The notes: generated from the letters alone by a model not told the origin. DNA of 64,000 nucleotides from Biomphalaria glabrata (GCF_947242115.1 NC_074712.1:16390666-16454665); one strand, 5' to 3'; counted from the first letter of the stretch, positions 25,201-36,044 are shown. Program-made: numbers and translations.

Positions 25201-26039
25201 TCTTATACAAAGATAAAGGTACATTCCTTGTTCCATATGCTAGGACTAATTTGTAGTTCCATTTTTACTAATGCTATTAGAACATAGAATGGGTTGCCTG
25301 AGTCAGCCAGAGAAACCAATGAGTTGGCAGAATTTAAGTAATTGTTTAACATGTATGACTAGATTGACCTAGGAACGCGCGTAGAATGTAATCATCTTCT
25401 TTTTGTAATAACGTCTGTATTTCATAACATACTACAGGCGTTACTTCAAAAAAGGAGATAATTACGTCCTATGCATTTCATGTGTCAATCTAGTCATGCA
25501 TGTTAATCACTGACTTAAGCTATGCTTAGTCGATGGTTTTCTTGGCTGTTATCATTGAAACGCTGAGAATGAATTAGAATGTGGTAGACAATTAAATTGC
25601 ATTAAATAGCCAGGCCAGTAACTGTTTAGCATTTGTAGCCAAAAATGAAAGTTTTGGGTTCGTAGCAATCAAAGGAAACCCGGTGGAAGGCAAATCCCAA
25701 TATGACATATCATATGGAACTTGAAGAATTTTCCTAATTTAAATGTCTTCATTTGTACACAATAACATGCACTTTTTCCTATCGTCCCAATGCAAAGTAA
25801 ATCACTAACTACAGGTGTGTTATGAAAGATCAATCATAGCAATGTATTAGTCAATTGTATGTCATCCAAAAAATGGTATGTGACCAAAAATGTTCTGTTG
25901 CACTAAAATAGTTCCAACTTACCGCAATGGGTTGATACATCTAATTGTAATGGTGCATTAGTAATGTCTGCTGTACCAGTGTCCATCAGCGGAAGTGAAC
26001 TATCACTGGACAAAGACTCGGATGTATTACGTTCCCTTG
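14608..26039 (-). CDS. Serine-rich leucine-zipper protein, at least five exons, 5' end not found
   Basis: Exons on the minus strand are 25923-26039, 24588-24700, 24021-24105, 19072-19181 and 14608-16215. All have GT-AG borders and the reading frame joins without a break (phases 1, 0, 1, 0). The joined part encodes about 674 aa. The first exons are rich in S, K and R; across the last junction lies a zipper with leucines at five successive heptad positions (NDELERKNVDLMKEIVILQ, then KQSKRLQALCEYL). No bZIP basic region precedes it: that exon has glycines and prolines (KIGPRIGP), so DNA binding is doubtful. The C-terminal 500 aa are polar and probably disordered, with an IKEEPSD sumoylation-like motif. 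Nuclear location is a guess. The gene is not recognised. At least one more upstream exon must exist, since the first one starts in mid-codon. Confidence 0.7.
15640..15815 (-). repeat. Coding minisatellite: three 17-residue repeats
   Basis: Inside the last exon the protein repeats RSNSITSPVQSVTDYDS three times with few changes, from a 51-bp DNA unit. The DNA units differ at only a few bases, so the expansion is recent. The SP-rich unit has SITSPVQS, which could be a proline-directed phosphorylation site. Confidence 0.9.
16802..16984 (-). repeat. 3' LTR of the fossil element
   Basis: 183 bp, nearly identical to 18567-18749, with TG/CA ends. Confidence 0.88.
18567..18749 (-). repeat. 5' LTR of the fossil element
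   Basis: 183 bp, with TG/CA ends, followed on the minus strand by the primer-binding-like site. Confidence 0.88.
19072..19181 (-). CDS. Leucine-zipper gene, fourth visible exon
   Basis: 110 nt between TTCTTACTCAG and CAG|GTAAAA. It encodes SSERKEPSIMSFKQSYKDSL and CGNKLKIGPRIGPLRQ. It is open only in the phase required by its neighbours. Confidence 0.65.
19266..23745. repeat. 35-bp satellite array, about 120 units, with higher-order structure
   Basis: The unit is 35 bp and contains GGTCATGATCACACTCTAAC followed by AGTAWAGTTTACTW. Units differ at fixed positions (GGTCATGATC or CGCCATGATT; AGTAT or AGTAA). A block with the order TTACGCC, TTTCGTC, TTTGGTC, TTTTGGTAA, ACAATGGTC recurs at about 19917, 20547 and 21772, offsets of 630 and 1225 bp, both whole multiples of 35. 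The array lies inside an intron of the leucine-zipper gene, about 85 bp past an exon. Confidence 0.95.
19307..19454. mobile_element. hAT-type MITE inside the first satellite monomer
   Basis: The ends CAATGACGTAGCTAGG and CCTAGCTACGCCTCTG are a slightly decayed form of the CAGTGGCGTAGC family, and the interior (GGGGGCCCGGGG, TTGCGTAATATTTAATATTT) matches the copy at 63669. A satellite-like monomer precedes it (19268-19306), so it landed in the array edge. No clean target duplication was found. Confidence 0.75.
24021..24105 (-). CDS. Leucine-zipper gene, third visible exon
   Basis: 85 nt between TTTACTAGAG and AAGTCAAGAG|GTAGAA. It encodes FEAEKTSSEMVRHSNQQTSN and PRPGSKSR. An acceptor two bases upstream (ACTAG) is also possible but would break the frame into the next exon, so the inner AG was chosen. 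Confidence 0.55.
24588..24700 (-). CDS. Leucine-zipper gene, second visible exon
   Basis: 113 nt between GTGCCTCCCAG and ACTCT|GTAAGT. It encodes ETDSLDLRGTLKKSDRKTKS and SSSRDILRPKSSKQKHS. It is preceded directly by the 45-bp VNTR. Confidence 0.65.
24718..25078. repeat. 45-bp VNTR, about 7 units
   Basis: The unit contains ACATAGACACAAAACATGAG and AAATACAAAAGTAGAATC; some units carry an extra 13 bp (ACACGGAGACAAA). The minus-strand frames over it (FVSMFYLILLLYFS) are repeat artefacts. It abuts the acceptor of the exon at 24588-24700. Confidence 0.9.
25260..25430 (+). mobile_element. LINE 3' end fragment, plus orientation
   Basis: The frame reads NGLPESARETNELAEFK, the usual last residues of a CR1/Jockey-type reverse transcriptase, followed by ATGACTAGATTGACC and a tail with AACGTCTGTAT. 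It is truncated 5' and decayed. Confidence 0.6.
25430..25560 (-). mobile_element. LINE 3' end fragment, minus orientation
   Basis: The complement has TGACTAGATTGACAC, GGACGTAATTATCTCC and AAGTAACGCCTGTAG, the same 3' tail as the neighbour at 25260-25430, so the two lie tail to tail. Confidence 0.6.
25923..26039 (-). CDS. Leucine-zipper gene, first visible exon
   Basis: 117 nt between TTGATTTCAG and CATTGCG|GTAAGT. It encodes RERNTSESLSSDSSLPLMDT and GTADITNAPLQLDVSTHC. It starts at the second base of a codon, so an upstream exon ending in phase 1 is required; none was identified among the repeats upstream. Confidence 0.6.
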
Positions 26040-26179
26040 CTGAAATCAACGGAAGGAATAAATCTTTTATCAGTTTAGTGATCATATATTTGACCAAAAT
26101 TAAAGTTCTTTCATGGCATTACTAACTAGCCTTGCTGCACAGAATTTTATCGAGAGTGATTACAGTCATCATCATCAAC
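26040..26179. other. Upstream of the first visible leucine-zipper exon; no exon found
   Basis: No donor site ending in phase 1 could be assigned here. Confidence 0.3.
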
Positions 26180-29100
26180 TGGTACATCAGAGCTAACTGG
26201 GACACCAGAGCTAACTGAAACATCAGATTTAACTGGAACATCCGAGCTAAGTGGTACATCAGAGCTAACTTACTTTGTATTTTTAGTTATGTAGAGACGC
26301 ACTATTGTGGACGGATTTCGAACCTGATTAGTGACGCTTGGACTTAGTTGGGTTGGAGGCTTCTTAGAGACAGAAAATCAGTCGGTGATAGGATTTTATA
26401 GGGTTATGACGTATTTTATCAACAGAGACATCGACTGTGGCCTTTTGTGGATTAAACCTTAATTTAAACTGTTCCAACGGTGTTTGGGCTCGTCTCTAAA
26501 CTTTCTAAAACGGATGAGCTTGTTTTGGTTGTGAGTAATAACATTATAATACACCCGTACCGGTACAAGAAACCCAGACATCTGCAGAGTAATCTTTCAT
26601 AATCTGACAGGCATCAACAATTAACTACAAGACAGGCATCCATCACACTGGAAACAGAGCTAACTGGTACATCAGAGCTAACTGGAACATCAGAGCGAAC
26701 TGGTATATCATAGCTAACTGGTACATCAGAGCTAACTGGTACATCAGAGCTAACTGGAACATCAGAGCGAACTGGTATATCATAGCTAACTGGTACATCA
26801 GAGCTAACTGGTACATCAGAGCTAACTGGAACATCAGAGCAAACTGGAACATCAGAGCTAACTGGAACATCAGAACTAACTGGAACATCCGAGCTAACTG
26901 GAACAGCAGAACTAACTGGAACATCAGAACTAACTGGAACATCAGAGCTAACTGGTACATCAGAACTAACTGGTACATCAGAGCTAACTGGAACAGCAGA
27001 ACTAACTGAAACAGAGCTAACTGGAACATCAGAGCTAACTAGAACATCAGAGCTAACTGGTGCATCAGAGCTAACTGGTACATCAGAACTAACTGGTAAA
27101 TCAGAACTAACTAGTACATCAGAGCTAACCGGAACAAAGAAGCTAACTGGTACATCAGAGCTAACTGGTACATAAGAGCTAACTGGAACATCAGAGCTAA
27201 CTGGAACATCAGAGCTAACTGGAACATCAGAACTAACTGGAACATCAGAGCTAACTGGAACATCAGAAACTAACTGGAACATCAGAGCTAACTGGAACAT
27301 CAGAGCTAACTGGAACATCAGAACTAACTGGGACATCAGAGCTAACTGGAACATCAGAACTAACTGGAACAGAGCTAACTGGAACATCAGAGATAACTGG
27401 AACATCAGAACTAACTGGAACATCCGAGCTAACTGGAACATCAGAGCTAACTGTAACATCAGAACTAACTGGGACAGAGCTAACTGGAACATCAGAGCTA
27501 ACTGGAACATCAGAACTAACTGGAACATCAGAGCTAACTGGTACCTCAGAGCTTACTGGTACCTCAAAGCTAACTGGTACATCAGAGCTAACTGGAACAT
27601 CAGAGCTAACTGGTACATCAGAGCTAACTGGAACATCAGAACTAACTGGAACAGAGCTAACTGGAACATCAGAGCTAACTGGAACACCAGAACTAACTGG
27701 AACAGCAGAGCTAACTGGTACATCAGAGCTAACTGGTACATCAGAGCTAACTGGTACATCAGAGCTAACTGGTACATCAGAGCTAACTGGTACATCAGAA
27801 CTAACTGGTAAATCATAGCTAACTGGAACATCGGAGCTAACTGGTACATTAGAGCTAACTGGTACATCAGAGCTAACTGGTACATCAGAACTAACTGGTA
27901 AATCATAGCTAACTGGAACATCAGAGCTTACTGGAACATCAGAGCTAACTGGTACATCAGAGCTAACTGGAACATCAGAATTAAATGGTACATCAGAACT
28001 AACAGGTAAATCGGAGCTAACTGGAACATCAGAGCTAACTGGAACATCAGAACTAACTGGAACAGAGCTAACTGGAACATCAGAGCTAACTGGAACATCA
28101 GAACTAACTGGAACATCAGAGCTAACTGGAACATCAGAGCTAATTGGAACATCAGAACTAACTGGGACAGAGCTAACTGGAACATCAGAGCTAACTGGAA
28201 CATCAGAACTAACTGGAACATCCGAGCTAACTGGAACAGCAGAACTAACTTGAACATCAGAACTAATTGGAACATCAGAGCTAACTGGTACATCAGAACT
28301 AACTGGTACATCAGAGCTAACTGGAACAGCAGAACTAACTGGAACATCAGAGCTATCTAGAACATCAGAGCTAACTGGTACATCAGAGCTAACCGGAACA
28401 TCAGAGCTAACTGGTACATCATAGCTAACTGGTACATCAGAGCTAACTGGAATATCAGAGCTAACTGAAACATCAGAGCTAACTGGAACATCAGAACTAA
28501 CTGGAACATCAGAGCTAACTGGAACATCAGAACTAACTGGAACAGAGCTAACTGGAACGTCAGAGCTAACTGTAACATCAGAGCTAACTGGAACATCAGA
28601 ACTAACTGGAACATCCGAGCTAACTGGAACAGCAGAACTAACTGGAACATCAGAACTAACTGGAACATCAGAGCTAACTGGTACATCAGAACTAACTGGT
28701 ACATCAGAGCTAACTGGAACAGCAGAACTAACTGGAACAGAGCTAACTGGAACATCAGAGCTATCTAGAACATCAGAGCTAACTGGTACATCAGAGCTAA
28801 CCGGAACATCAGAGCTAACTGGTACATCATAGCTAACTGGTACATCAGAGCTAACTGTAATATCAGAGCTAACTGGAACATCAGAGCTAACTGGAACATC
28901 AGAACTAACTGGAACATCAGAGCTAACTGGAACATCAGAACTAACTGGAACATCAGAGCTAACTGAAACATCAGAGCTAACTGGAACATCAGAACTAACT
29001 GGAACATCAGAGCTAACTGGAACATCAGAGCTAACTGGAACATCAGAACTAACTGGGACAGAGCTAACTGGAACATCAGAGCTAACTGGAACACCAGAAC

Positions 29101-29530
29101 TAACTGGTACATCAGAGCTAACTGGTACATCAGAGCTAACTGGTACATCAGAGCTAACTGGTACATCAGAACTAACTGGAACATCAGAGCTTACTGGAAC
29201 ATCAGAGCTTACTGGAACATCAGAGCTAACTGGTACATCAGAGCTAATGGTACATCAGAATTAACTGGTACATCAGAACTAACAGGTAAATCGGAGCTAA
29301 CTGGAACATCAGAGCTAACTGGAACATCAGAACTAACTGGTAAATCATAGCTTACTGGTACGTCAGAGCTAACTGGAACATCAGAACTAACTGGTAAATC
29401 ATAGCTTACTGGTACGTCAGAGCTAACTGGAACATCAGAGCTAACTGGAACATCAGAGCTAACTGGAACATCAGAGCTAACTGGAACATCAGAGCTTACT
29501 GGAACATCAGAGCTTACTGGAACATTTAAG
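26180..29530 (-). repeat. 18-bp tandem array of about 3.3 kb, interrupted once
   Basis: The unit is GCTAACTGGAACATCAGA, with T/A and G/A variants and a 15-bp form lacking three bases. A first degenerate block (26180-26274) is separated from the main array (26645-29530) by about 370 bp of non-repeat DNA. On the minus strand the unit has no stop in any frame: it reads as VPVSSD in one frame and MFQLAL in another. One frame runs from 29184 to 26614 with only four interruptions; the longest uninterrupted stretch is 304 codons (26614-27528) and switches peptide register at a one-base insertion near 27266. A block of about 408 bp is repeated (for example at 28349 and 28757). I treat it as a satellite; a mucin-like coding exon cannot be fully excluded. 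Confidence 0.85.
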
Positions 29531-29553
29531 ATAACTGTTACATCAGAGCAAAA

Positions 29554-30113
29554 TCAAAATATCGGCAACACATTTTTTGTCTTGCTAAATAGATTCTGAT
29601 GTAAATCCCATTGCAATTGAGCTGATAAACAAGGAAGTAAAAGTGAAAGTTGGAAGCTGGCATGGAATGAACTCCAATTGGTAACAAGGCAAGAAGTCTT
29701 AGGCCTCCGTAAGTTCCGTGGAAAGAATTTCTTCAATTCCGAGCACTGCCTGAAGCTCTCGTACAGATCAAATGCCTGTACATATACGGGTTTCCTTAAC
29801 TCTAGGAGTTGCAGACACTCGAGAAAGACAAGCACCACTGATTCCTCTAGCTCAACAGTCTCGGCAACGGGCACTTGACGGAACCGCACAAAGCAACTAT
29901 GGGGCAAATTCCCGTCCTGCATTGCGCTTTTATTGTTTGTTCCGACATTTTCAGCTTCCACCATGGATCATCTCTGTTAGGGCAATGCATGTGCCACCAG
30001 ACCACCCCGTTGTTATTGGATTTCTCCCAGGATCCCAACCACGTTTCACGACGTGTGACAGAAAGACGTGTACTAACTACTAGGGAGTTTTCTTTAAATT
30101 GTTCGTGACACAC
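29554..30113. other. GC-richer unique stretch with overlapping open frames, function unknown
   Basis: Minus-strand frames 29554-29964 (136 codons) and 29847-30113 (88 codons) overlap. The composition is less AT-rich than its surroundings. The sequence GTGTCACGAAC with an internal AATAAAAGCGCAATGC could suggest an LTR-like piece, but no second end or target duplication was found. It could also be an upstream exon of the leucine-zipper gene; no fitting donor was seen. Confidence 0.25.
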
Positions 30114-30119
30114 TCTATT

Positions 30120-30667
30120 TTTTGTGGTTCTACTTACATCTATTTTTTGTTAGTAAAAGTACAAGTAAAGTTTTTTTGAAAAGAAGCTTGTTCCAGTTTT
30201 ATTCAAGCTCTGCCTTAAGAATAGAATACAGCTACAAGAGTTTAGTTGAAATGTCTGGCGCTACACAACACCTATGTGTGTACGTGGCTTTTTGTTGTTT
30301 ATCTTTGTAAAATGTGATACGAATTGGTTTAATAGATATAAGCAAGTTTCTGTGTAAGAATGGGTTTTCCAGAAATGAGTCAGTTTCTCGGTGAGTCAGT
30401 TCGTTACAAGAAATCCGAATCAAAATTCTGTTTAGTGCCCAAACCGCCCAGGACAATTAGACACGCCACAACCTTTCCCCAAGCCGCGTGTTTTATCTCA
30501 TTATCTTTTGATCGAAATCTCATTTTTTTTTAAATGTAGTTCAAAACTCCACACAAACGTCAACAATGTACCATTAGCAAGGAAACGAGATCTAGATGAC
30601 AGCTCATACAGGTTCAAAATGCAAATTGCCAAGAAAAGTCATTAAACAACCTCAAATACGTGTAGAT
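30120..30667. other. No gene seen
   Basis: AT-rich DNA with short frames only (30122-30310 and 30232-30456), without recognisable domains. Confidence 0.5.
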
Positions 30668-30927
30668 CACAGACCTATATATATTATACCTAGACTGGAC
30701 ATGTGCAATCTAAAATCATAAGTTGATCTAGGATTCTCGAAATATTTAGGCCTACTCGATGGAAACTAACACAAAAAATGGCATTATATAATAGATTTGG
30801 TAAATATATAGTGCTGTGATTAATATTAAGAATAGCCCATTCTATGTAAAATCCCCAAAATGGCATTACATTACTTGTAAACTCTGAAAACTAAAGATCA
30901 TTAGTTTTCTAAGACTGAAAAGATCGA

Positions 30928-30980
<53 letters not shown>

Positions 30981-31162
30981 GTGTTACAACCCTAGTGGCG
31001 GACTGAAAGGGTTAATGTGTGTGCGGCCTACTGACACACATGATTCAGGCCAATCACACAGGTCAATTGCTGTTGAACAAGGGACATTACTGCTAATGCA
31101 CGCGATATGACCAATGTTATGGTCATGTGACAAAAAAAGCCTTTACAGACGAGAGACAGTGT

Positions 31163-31247
<85 letters not shown>

Positions 31248-31327
31248 TCTGTGATGTGATCATTATCATTATCGGATAAGAATTTGTTTCCGTTTTCCAG
31301 TCAAGGTAAAATATATATAGGTCTGTG
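30668..31327. mobile_element. TIR element with CACAGACCTATATATATT ends, 660 bp
   Basis: The left end CACAGACCTATATATATTAT, then ACCTAGACTGGA, is mirrored at the right end (complement CACAGACCTATATATATTTT, then ACCTTGACTGGA). Two long (TA)n runs inside (30938-30985 and 31163-31244) have probably expanded from the TA-rich termini. An LTR-like start (TGTTACAACCC at 30982) between the runs may be a separate fragment. A larger relative is at 60265-62589. Confidence 0.65.
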
Positions 31328-32270
31328 ACGTTGAACCATCGCAGATATAACCGAGAACGCTGTTCAACAGATGTAGCGTGAAGAAGAAGGGAGTTATGCG
31401 AACGAAATGTGACGGATTTTTCCTATTATTACGAGTCAGGATATTCCCGATTATAAACACCATATGATTTTTTATCAGTCGACCATTGCCATTAGGTCGA
31501 AAATTAAATCATTCAAACAACATAAAGAAAGAAATGCAACCGACCTTATCAATTCAATCTGAGATCTCTATAGAACTATACATTGAATTAGCCTGTAGCC
31601 CTCCTGCTTGAAGGATATCAATCCTAGCATGTATGTAGTGTAGTAGACCTACTACAGCTACCATTTCTAGCCAGCGGAGGCTCTGCTATAAGTAACAAGG
31701 ACAGGTCTACTACACTAAGTAAAGGTCTTCTAGTTTATAAAACTGTCTAGTTTTTACATGCCATCAAAAGTACCTGATGAGCTTGATGCACTCAGCCTTC
31801 GTGACATCATTAAATAGAACCAAGAGACTTATGAGCGTGCATGTTACAGACAGCGTAACAAATCTATGTCTATATGCGTTTAGGCCTGGAAGCTCAGAGT
31901 GTCCGTATTCCATTAATATCAAAAAATAAATTATTTTAAATCACATAAGTCCGATAATAGTAAGCCTTTTAACTATGGCCTCCTTCAGTCGACTATGGAT
32001 CATCTCAAAGGCCTATTTAAGGAGGCGTAGGCCTATATATGGAGCATTAGAGTAGAATGATTTATGATGTATTTTTTTTTGTATGTTGACTTCTACTTTT
32101 TGATTAGAAAACACGAGCTATATATTATTAATTAATTATTTATTTTTATTTATTTTAACATTTATTATTAATTATTAATAGTGTTTTTGTAAGACGAGAC
32201 ATCGCTTAGACAACAGCAAAGTAATTCAATGAAGTATCTTGAGATGACATTCATGTAATGGGTCTTCACA
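31328..32270. other. No gene seen
   Basis: AT-rich, with simple A/T repeats near 32120-32180. Confidence 0.5.
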
Positions 32271-32276
32271 AGAAAG

Positions 32277-32465
32277 CCATCTTCTTGACATCCACATAAC
32301 ATCAATCATTTCACCAATGATCTTGATATTTACATGACATCAATGTTCTTGACACTTTTATGACATCACTAATATGGAAATTACATGGCATCACTTGTAT
32401 TGGCATTTACATGACATTTAGATGACACCGATCATCTTGACACTTACATAACATCAATGCAATGG
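32277..32465. repeat. Degenerate tandem repeat (TTGACATTTACATGACATCA type)
   Basis: Motifs CTTGAYATTTACATGACATC recur six to seven times at irregular steps of about 25-35 bp with many changes, so the array is old. Confidence 0.6.
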
Positions 32466-32469
32466 TTTA

Positions 32470-34640
32470 ACAAAACTAAATTCTACCTGGACTCTTTTTT
32501 ATTTCTTGAAAATGTTGTTTGATTCCTACCTATATTGTCCTCAACAATAAACTGAAGACTTTCTTTTTGTCTTAAGTTATGTAACTATGGTAACTGTTTA
32601 ATGGATAAAGGTCTACCGGTCTACCAATTTTTTTGTAGAGGAATGACATTGCTGTCACCTAGCTATCGAAAAAAAAGTCTTTTTTTTTTCAACTTTCGCC
32701 CTTAAATCTTAATGAATTATGGACAATGAAATATGAAATATAAATTAAACATAAGTAGTAGGAAACTATTTGCTGTCAGAACATAGACATATTTACATAT
32801 TTCTCTGTCTCGTGTCTAGATGTACAGAAGCAATAGGGCCTATAGTTTTCTACGTAATAGAAAATATACTAAATCTTTTATAGACCCCATTGAACACAAT
32901 AACATTCGGAATTAGGGACAACAAAAATGTGTCCTATTATATAAACATACATTGAAACGTTAAGTGTTTGGCATTTAGAAACTACGTGTAGACCAACAAT
33001 AGCCCAGATATTTACCTAAAAAAATAGATTTGAAGTCAAAGAAACACAAAATACGTCCTAAAGTGGAGACTATGACAGTTTAAGTTATCGGAAATTTCCG
33101 TATCGCTGTGGTCGGCATCAAGCTAGTGTAGTTCTATAACACACAATATATTTAAAATCTAGCTATCGGATCACACACTCTTACACTCTTTGGGTGTGTG
33201 TGTGTGTGTGTGTTACTGTGTGCGTAGTGTTTTGTTTAAATTAGCTTTTGTTTGCTAGTCAGCAGCTAGATATTTTAAAAAGTTGAACAATTTTAAAAGT
33301 ATGTTAAAATTGCTTTACAAAACCTTCTTTGTATTTCTAGTTGTAATTAGATTCAGAAAACAACTGGCCAGTTAGTTATTAGACTCGCAGTACAACGGTG
33401 GCATAATTTAATCCTCGCTTTGTCTAAACCAGCTGTCAATTTGGTTATTTTTTAAATTTTTGGTTGGTCCAAATGCCCATTATTGCAGAATTCCTATCAA
33501 ATGCCGAAACCCAATCAATACCGGGCTTCTTGATTGTAGGGTTGCTTTGAAATTTAGGTCCCTATCGATGCAAGTCTCCATCCATGCTGTATCCTTACTA
33601 AAGCCAGGTCCCTACAGGCTGTCAATGCCATGACCCTAACAAGTAGGTTAACAATGGAGGGCCCATATCAAGTATTAATATAAGGGGCCCTATCCATGCC
33701 AGGTGACCATCGCTTCTAGCTTGGTAGTAAAACCATCTTGAATTTGAGTCCAAACAAACAAATGGCTGATACGTCTCGTAAGTTAGTGTCAGCTGTATCA
33801 CTGCAATATACATAGAACTTTGAAAAAAAAAAAACTGTAATGACTAACTTTGAATAAAATTAATATGACTAATAATTAGGAATCCTGTGATAACGTTTTA
33901 TGTCTTCACTTCTTACTATATTGCGTTAACATTTGATAGTATAGTCTTTAATAGAGTTCAATTGAAAAAAAAAAAAAGACGTGTGTAAGATCTTTTAGCT
34001 TCACTTATCAAGATTAGAAAGCTTCATATAAAATGTATAGGGCAGTTTTTTGCTTAGAAAAAAAAAGAACATACATTCTTTTAATCCCATCTTATTACAT
34101 TGTTTACCTGTAGATGTAGTTGCAAAAGATCGATGACAATCTTGCACTACTGAGACACACATTGAGAAGACTAAACAACTCAAGACCATTACATATTAGC
34201 AAGACTTTGCAGAGTCATTACTGTAACTTGAACAGAAGACATGCAACGCCAAGACAGTCAATTTGTGCAAGACTCAATTGAGGTGGTTTTATTTTTGACG
34301 TCTCAAGATCGGGAAAACCATTAGTTAGTTAAGTTCCTCGAGGATATTTCCATAGCTTGCCAGGTAGCAGACGAGAATATAGAAAACTGTAATGTAAACA
34401 TAAGTGAGTCTTTGGGTTTTGGCCTGTCAGGTAAAATATAATACAAACTCAGGAATCCTTTTTAGTTTTCAGATAATGCATGAATTAGATTTCAGGTTAT
34501 GTAGATTCGTATCGTCACTCTATAATTTTCTTCATCTACTATTACAATTTAATCCACTTACAACACCCATAGAATATACCTAAATAGTTCAATAAACGGT
34601 ATTACAGTGTTGTTACAAAGCTTATATCAAATCACTATGT
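32470..34640. other. No gene seen
   Basis: AT-rich. A (GT)n run lies near 33190-33212. Around 33540-33700 short phrases (AGGTCCCTA, CATGCTGTATCC, CTATCCATGCC) recur loosely, suggesting an old tandem repeat. No domain was found in the short frames. Confidence 0.5.
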
Positions 34641-34649
34641 CTGTCACGT

Positions 34650-34775
34650 TATTTCTCCGACACCCAATTTCGGGGATCAAGCTGAAATGTTGCACAATTA
34701 TTTCTTTTACCTGAATCAATTAAAAAACAAACAAACAAACTATAAGTTAATTAACTATTGGTAATAAATTATTGT
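34650..34775 (+). repeat. Interspersed repeat family R1 (GCACAATTATTNATT), copy a
   Basis: It contains AGCTGAAATGTTGCACAATT, GAATCAATTAAAAAACAAAC and TTGGTAATAAATTATT, the same order of blocks as at 38190, 43690, 51900 and the inverted copies near 56440 and 56790. Confidence 0.55.
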
Positions 34776-35334
34776 GCACAGTATCTGAAACAATGGAAAG
34801 AAATAGTACTTGACTGAAGTGGTGGGATAAGCTAAATAGGCCCAATTATACTAGGTTGACAGTTGTTGTCTGAGGCTTATTGAACACAAACATGAAATAA
34901 AAACAATGGATAACTATACAATCTTCCATCACTTCCAAGTTCTTTTATAGCGACCCCCCACACTCACAAGTACAAACTCATATTTCTGGCTTAAGAATTC
35001 TAGTTTCACTTTTCTAGGTTTCCCCGTCACAACCCCCCAAAAATGTGTTACGCACAATCGTTGACTTCTTAATTCAATATTTAATTTGTTATCACTCTGG
35101 CGATGTAACGCTCTCCACAAGAATTCTATTCTCTTTTTTGTTTTAATAACACACAAAATAATATAAACAAACATACATTCAAGTTTGCTTTTATAAATGT
35201 GTACACACAAAAATTACGTATTCAGTCTGTGTCGATTTCATATGACAAAAAAAAAAAGATTATTTTATACAATGTGTATAAAAGCAAGTCTCTCGCCACG
35301 AGAAAAGTAGGCATAAAATAAACTAGTCGACCGG

Positions 35335-35410
35335 CGGCATTTTGCAGGGCAAGCCTTATGTGACCGCAGTGGGCTCAGCACTTATGCGACCGCAGTGGGC
35401 CCCGCACTTT
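35335..35410. repeat. Short tandem duplication (GACCGCAGTGGGC)
   Basis: TTATGTGACCGCAGTGGGCT is repeated at once as TTATGCGACCGCAGTGGGCC. It lies just upstream of the hAT transposase relic and may belong to the same element. Confidence 0.6.
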
Positions 35411-35632
35411 CATAGGATCCGCGCTAATTCTAGTTGTATAAATTATTAAATTAAACCATTGTATAACTTATAACAGATTTCCCGCGGCCTCCTGTTAATT
35501 TACCAGGAGCTCCTGAAAATCTTCTGAAATTGCAAAATATATAAAAAGGTCTGGAAATATCCGGAAATTATTAAAATCTTTAAAAAAACTCATACGAATC
35601 TCCTAAATATAGACAAAAATTGTTATTTTGGG

Positions 35633-35880
35633 GTGTCATTCAATAAGGAAAATTCCAATCATACGAGCGATAAAAAAAAACGGCATTATCCCGTAATTTT
35701 GGAATCTGGTGAAAGAAGCTTCTCGCGCCTCAAACTAATGAAGAATTACTTTAGTTCAACAATTCTCGTAGATAGATTGAAACATTTGTTAATTCTTGCT
35801 ATTGAGTGTGATTTATATAGGAAATAGAATATTTATGATATACTATATGACTTAGCTACACGCAAGGCTCGTAAAGTTCG
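35633..35880 (+). pseudogene. hAT transposase C-terminal (dimerisation domain) relic
   Basis: The frame contains ESGERSFSRLKLMKNYFSST, then VDRLKHLLILAIECDLYRK, and after a stop DLATRKARKVRG. This matches the hAT-family C-terminal pattern SAERSFSKLKLIKNYLRST, QERLNGLAILSIE and FASKKARKV. Upstream parts of the transposase are not recognisable. It is a broken plain DNA transposon. It lies about 1.5 kb left of the hAT MITE at 37358 but need not be related. Confidence 0.75.
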
Positions 35881-36044
35881 TGGGATAACTCTATCCGCAG
35901 TAATAAAAGAGTGATCTTTCCTTTACTTCTTCTTCTCGTCCAAACTCTTGAGCGAAGAAGAGAATTATATATATATATATATATAGATTTAAAAGAAAGA
36001 AAGTTTAATTTTGTACTTTTTTTATTTGCAGGCTTTAAAAAAAA

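Noticed and set aside
29554-30113. Upstream exon of the leucine-zipper gene or an LTR piece
   Set aside because: No donor in the required phase and no paired LTR end were found; left as unassigned.
30982-31150. LTR-like start TGTTACAACCC followed by GC-richer sequence
   Set aside because: No second end, no target duplication and bordered by (TA)n on both sides; too weak to call.
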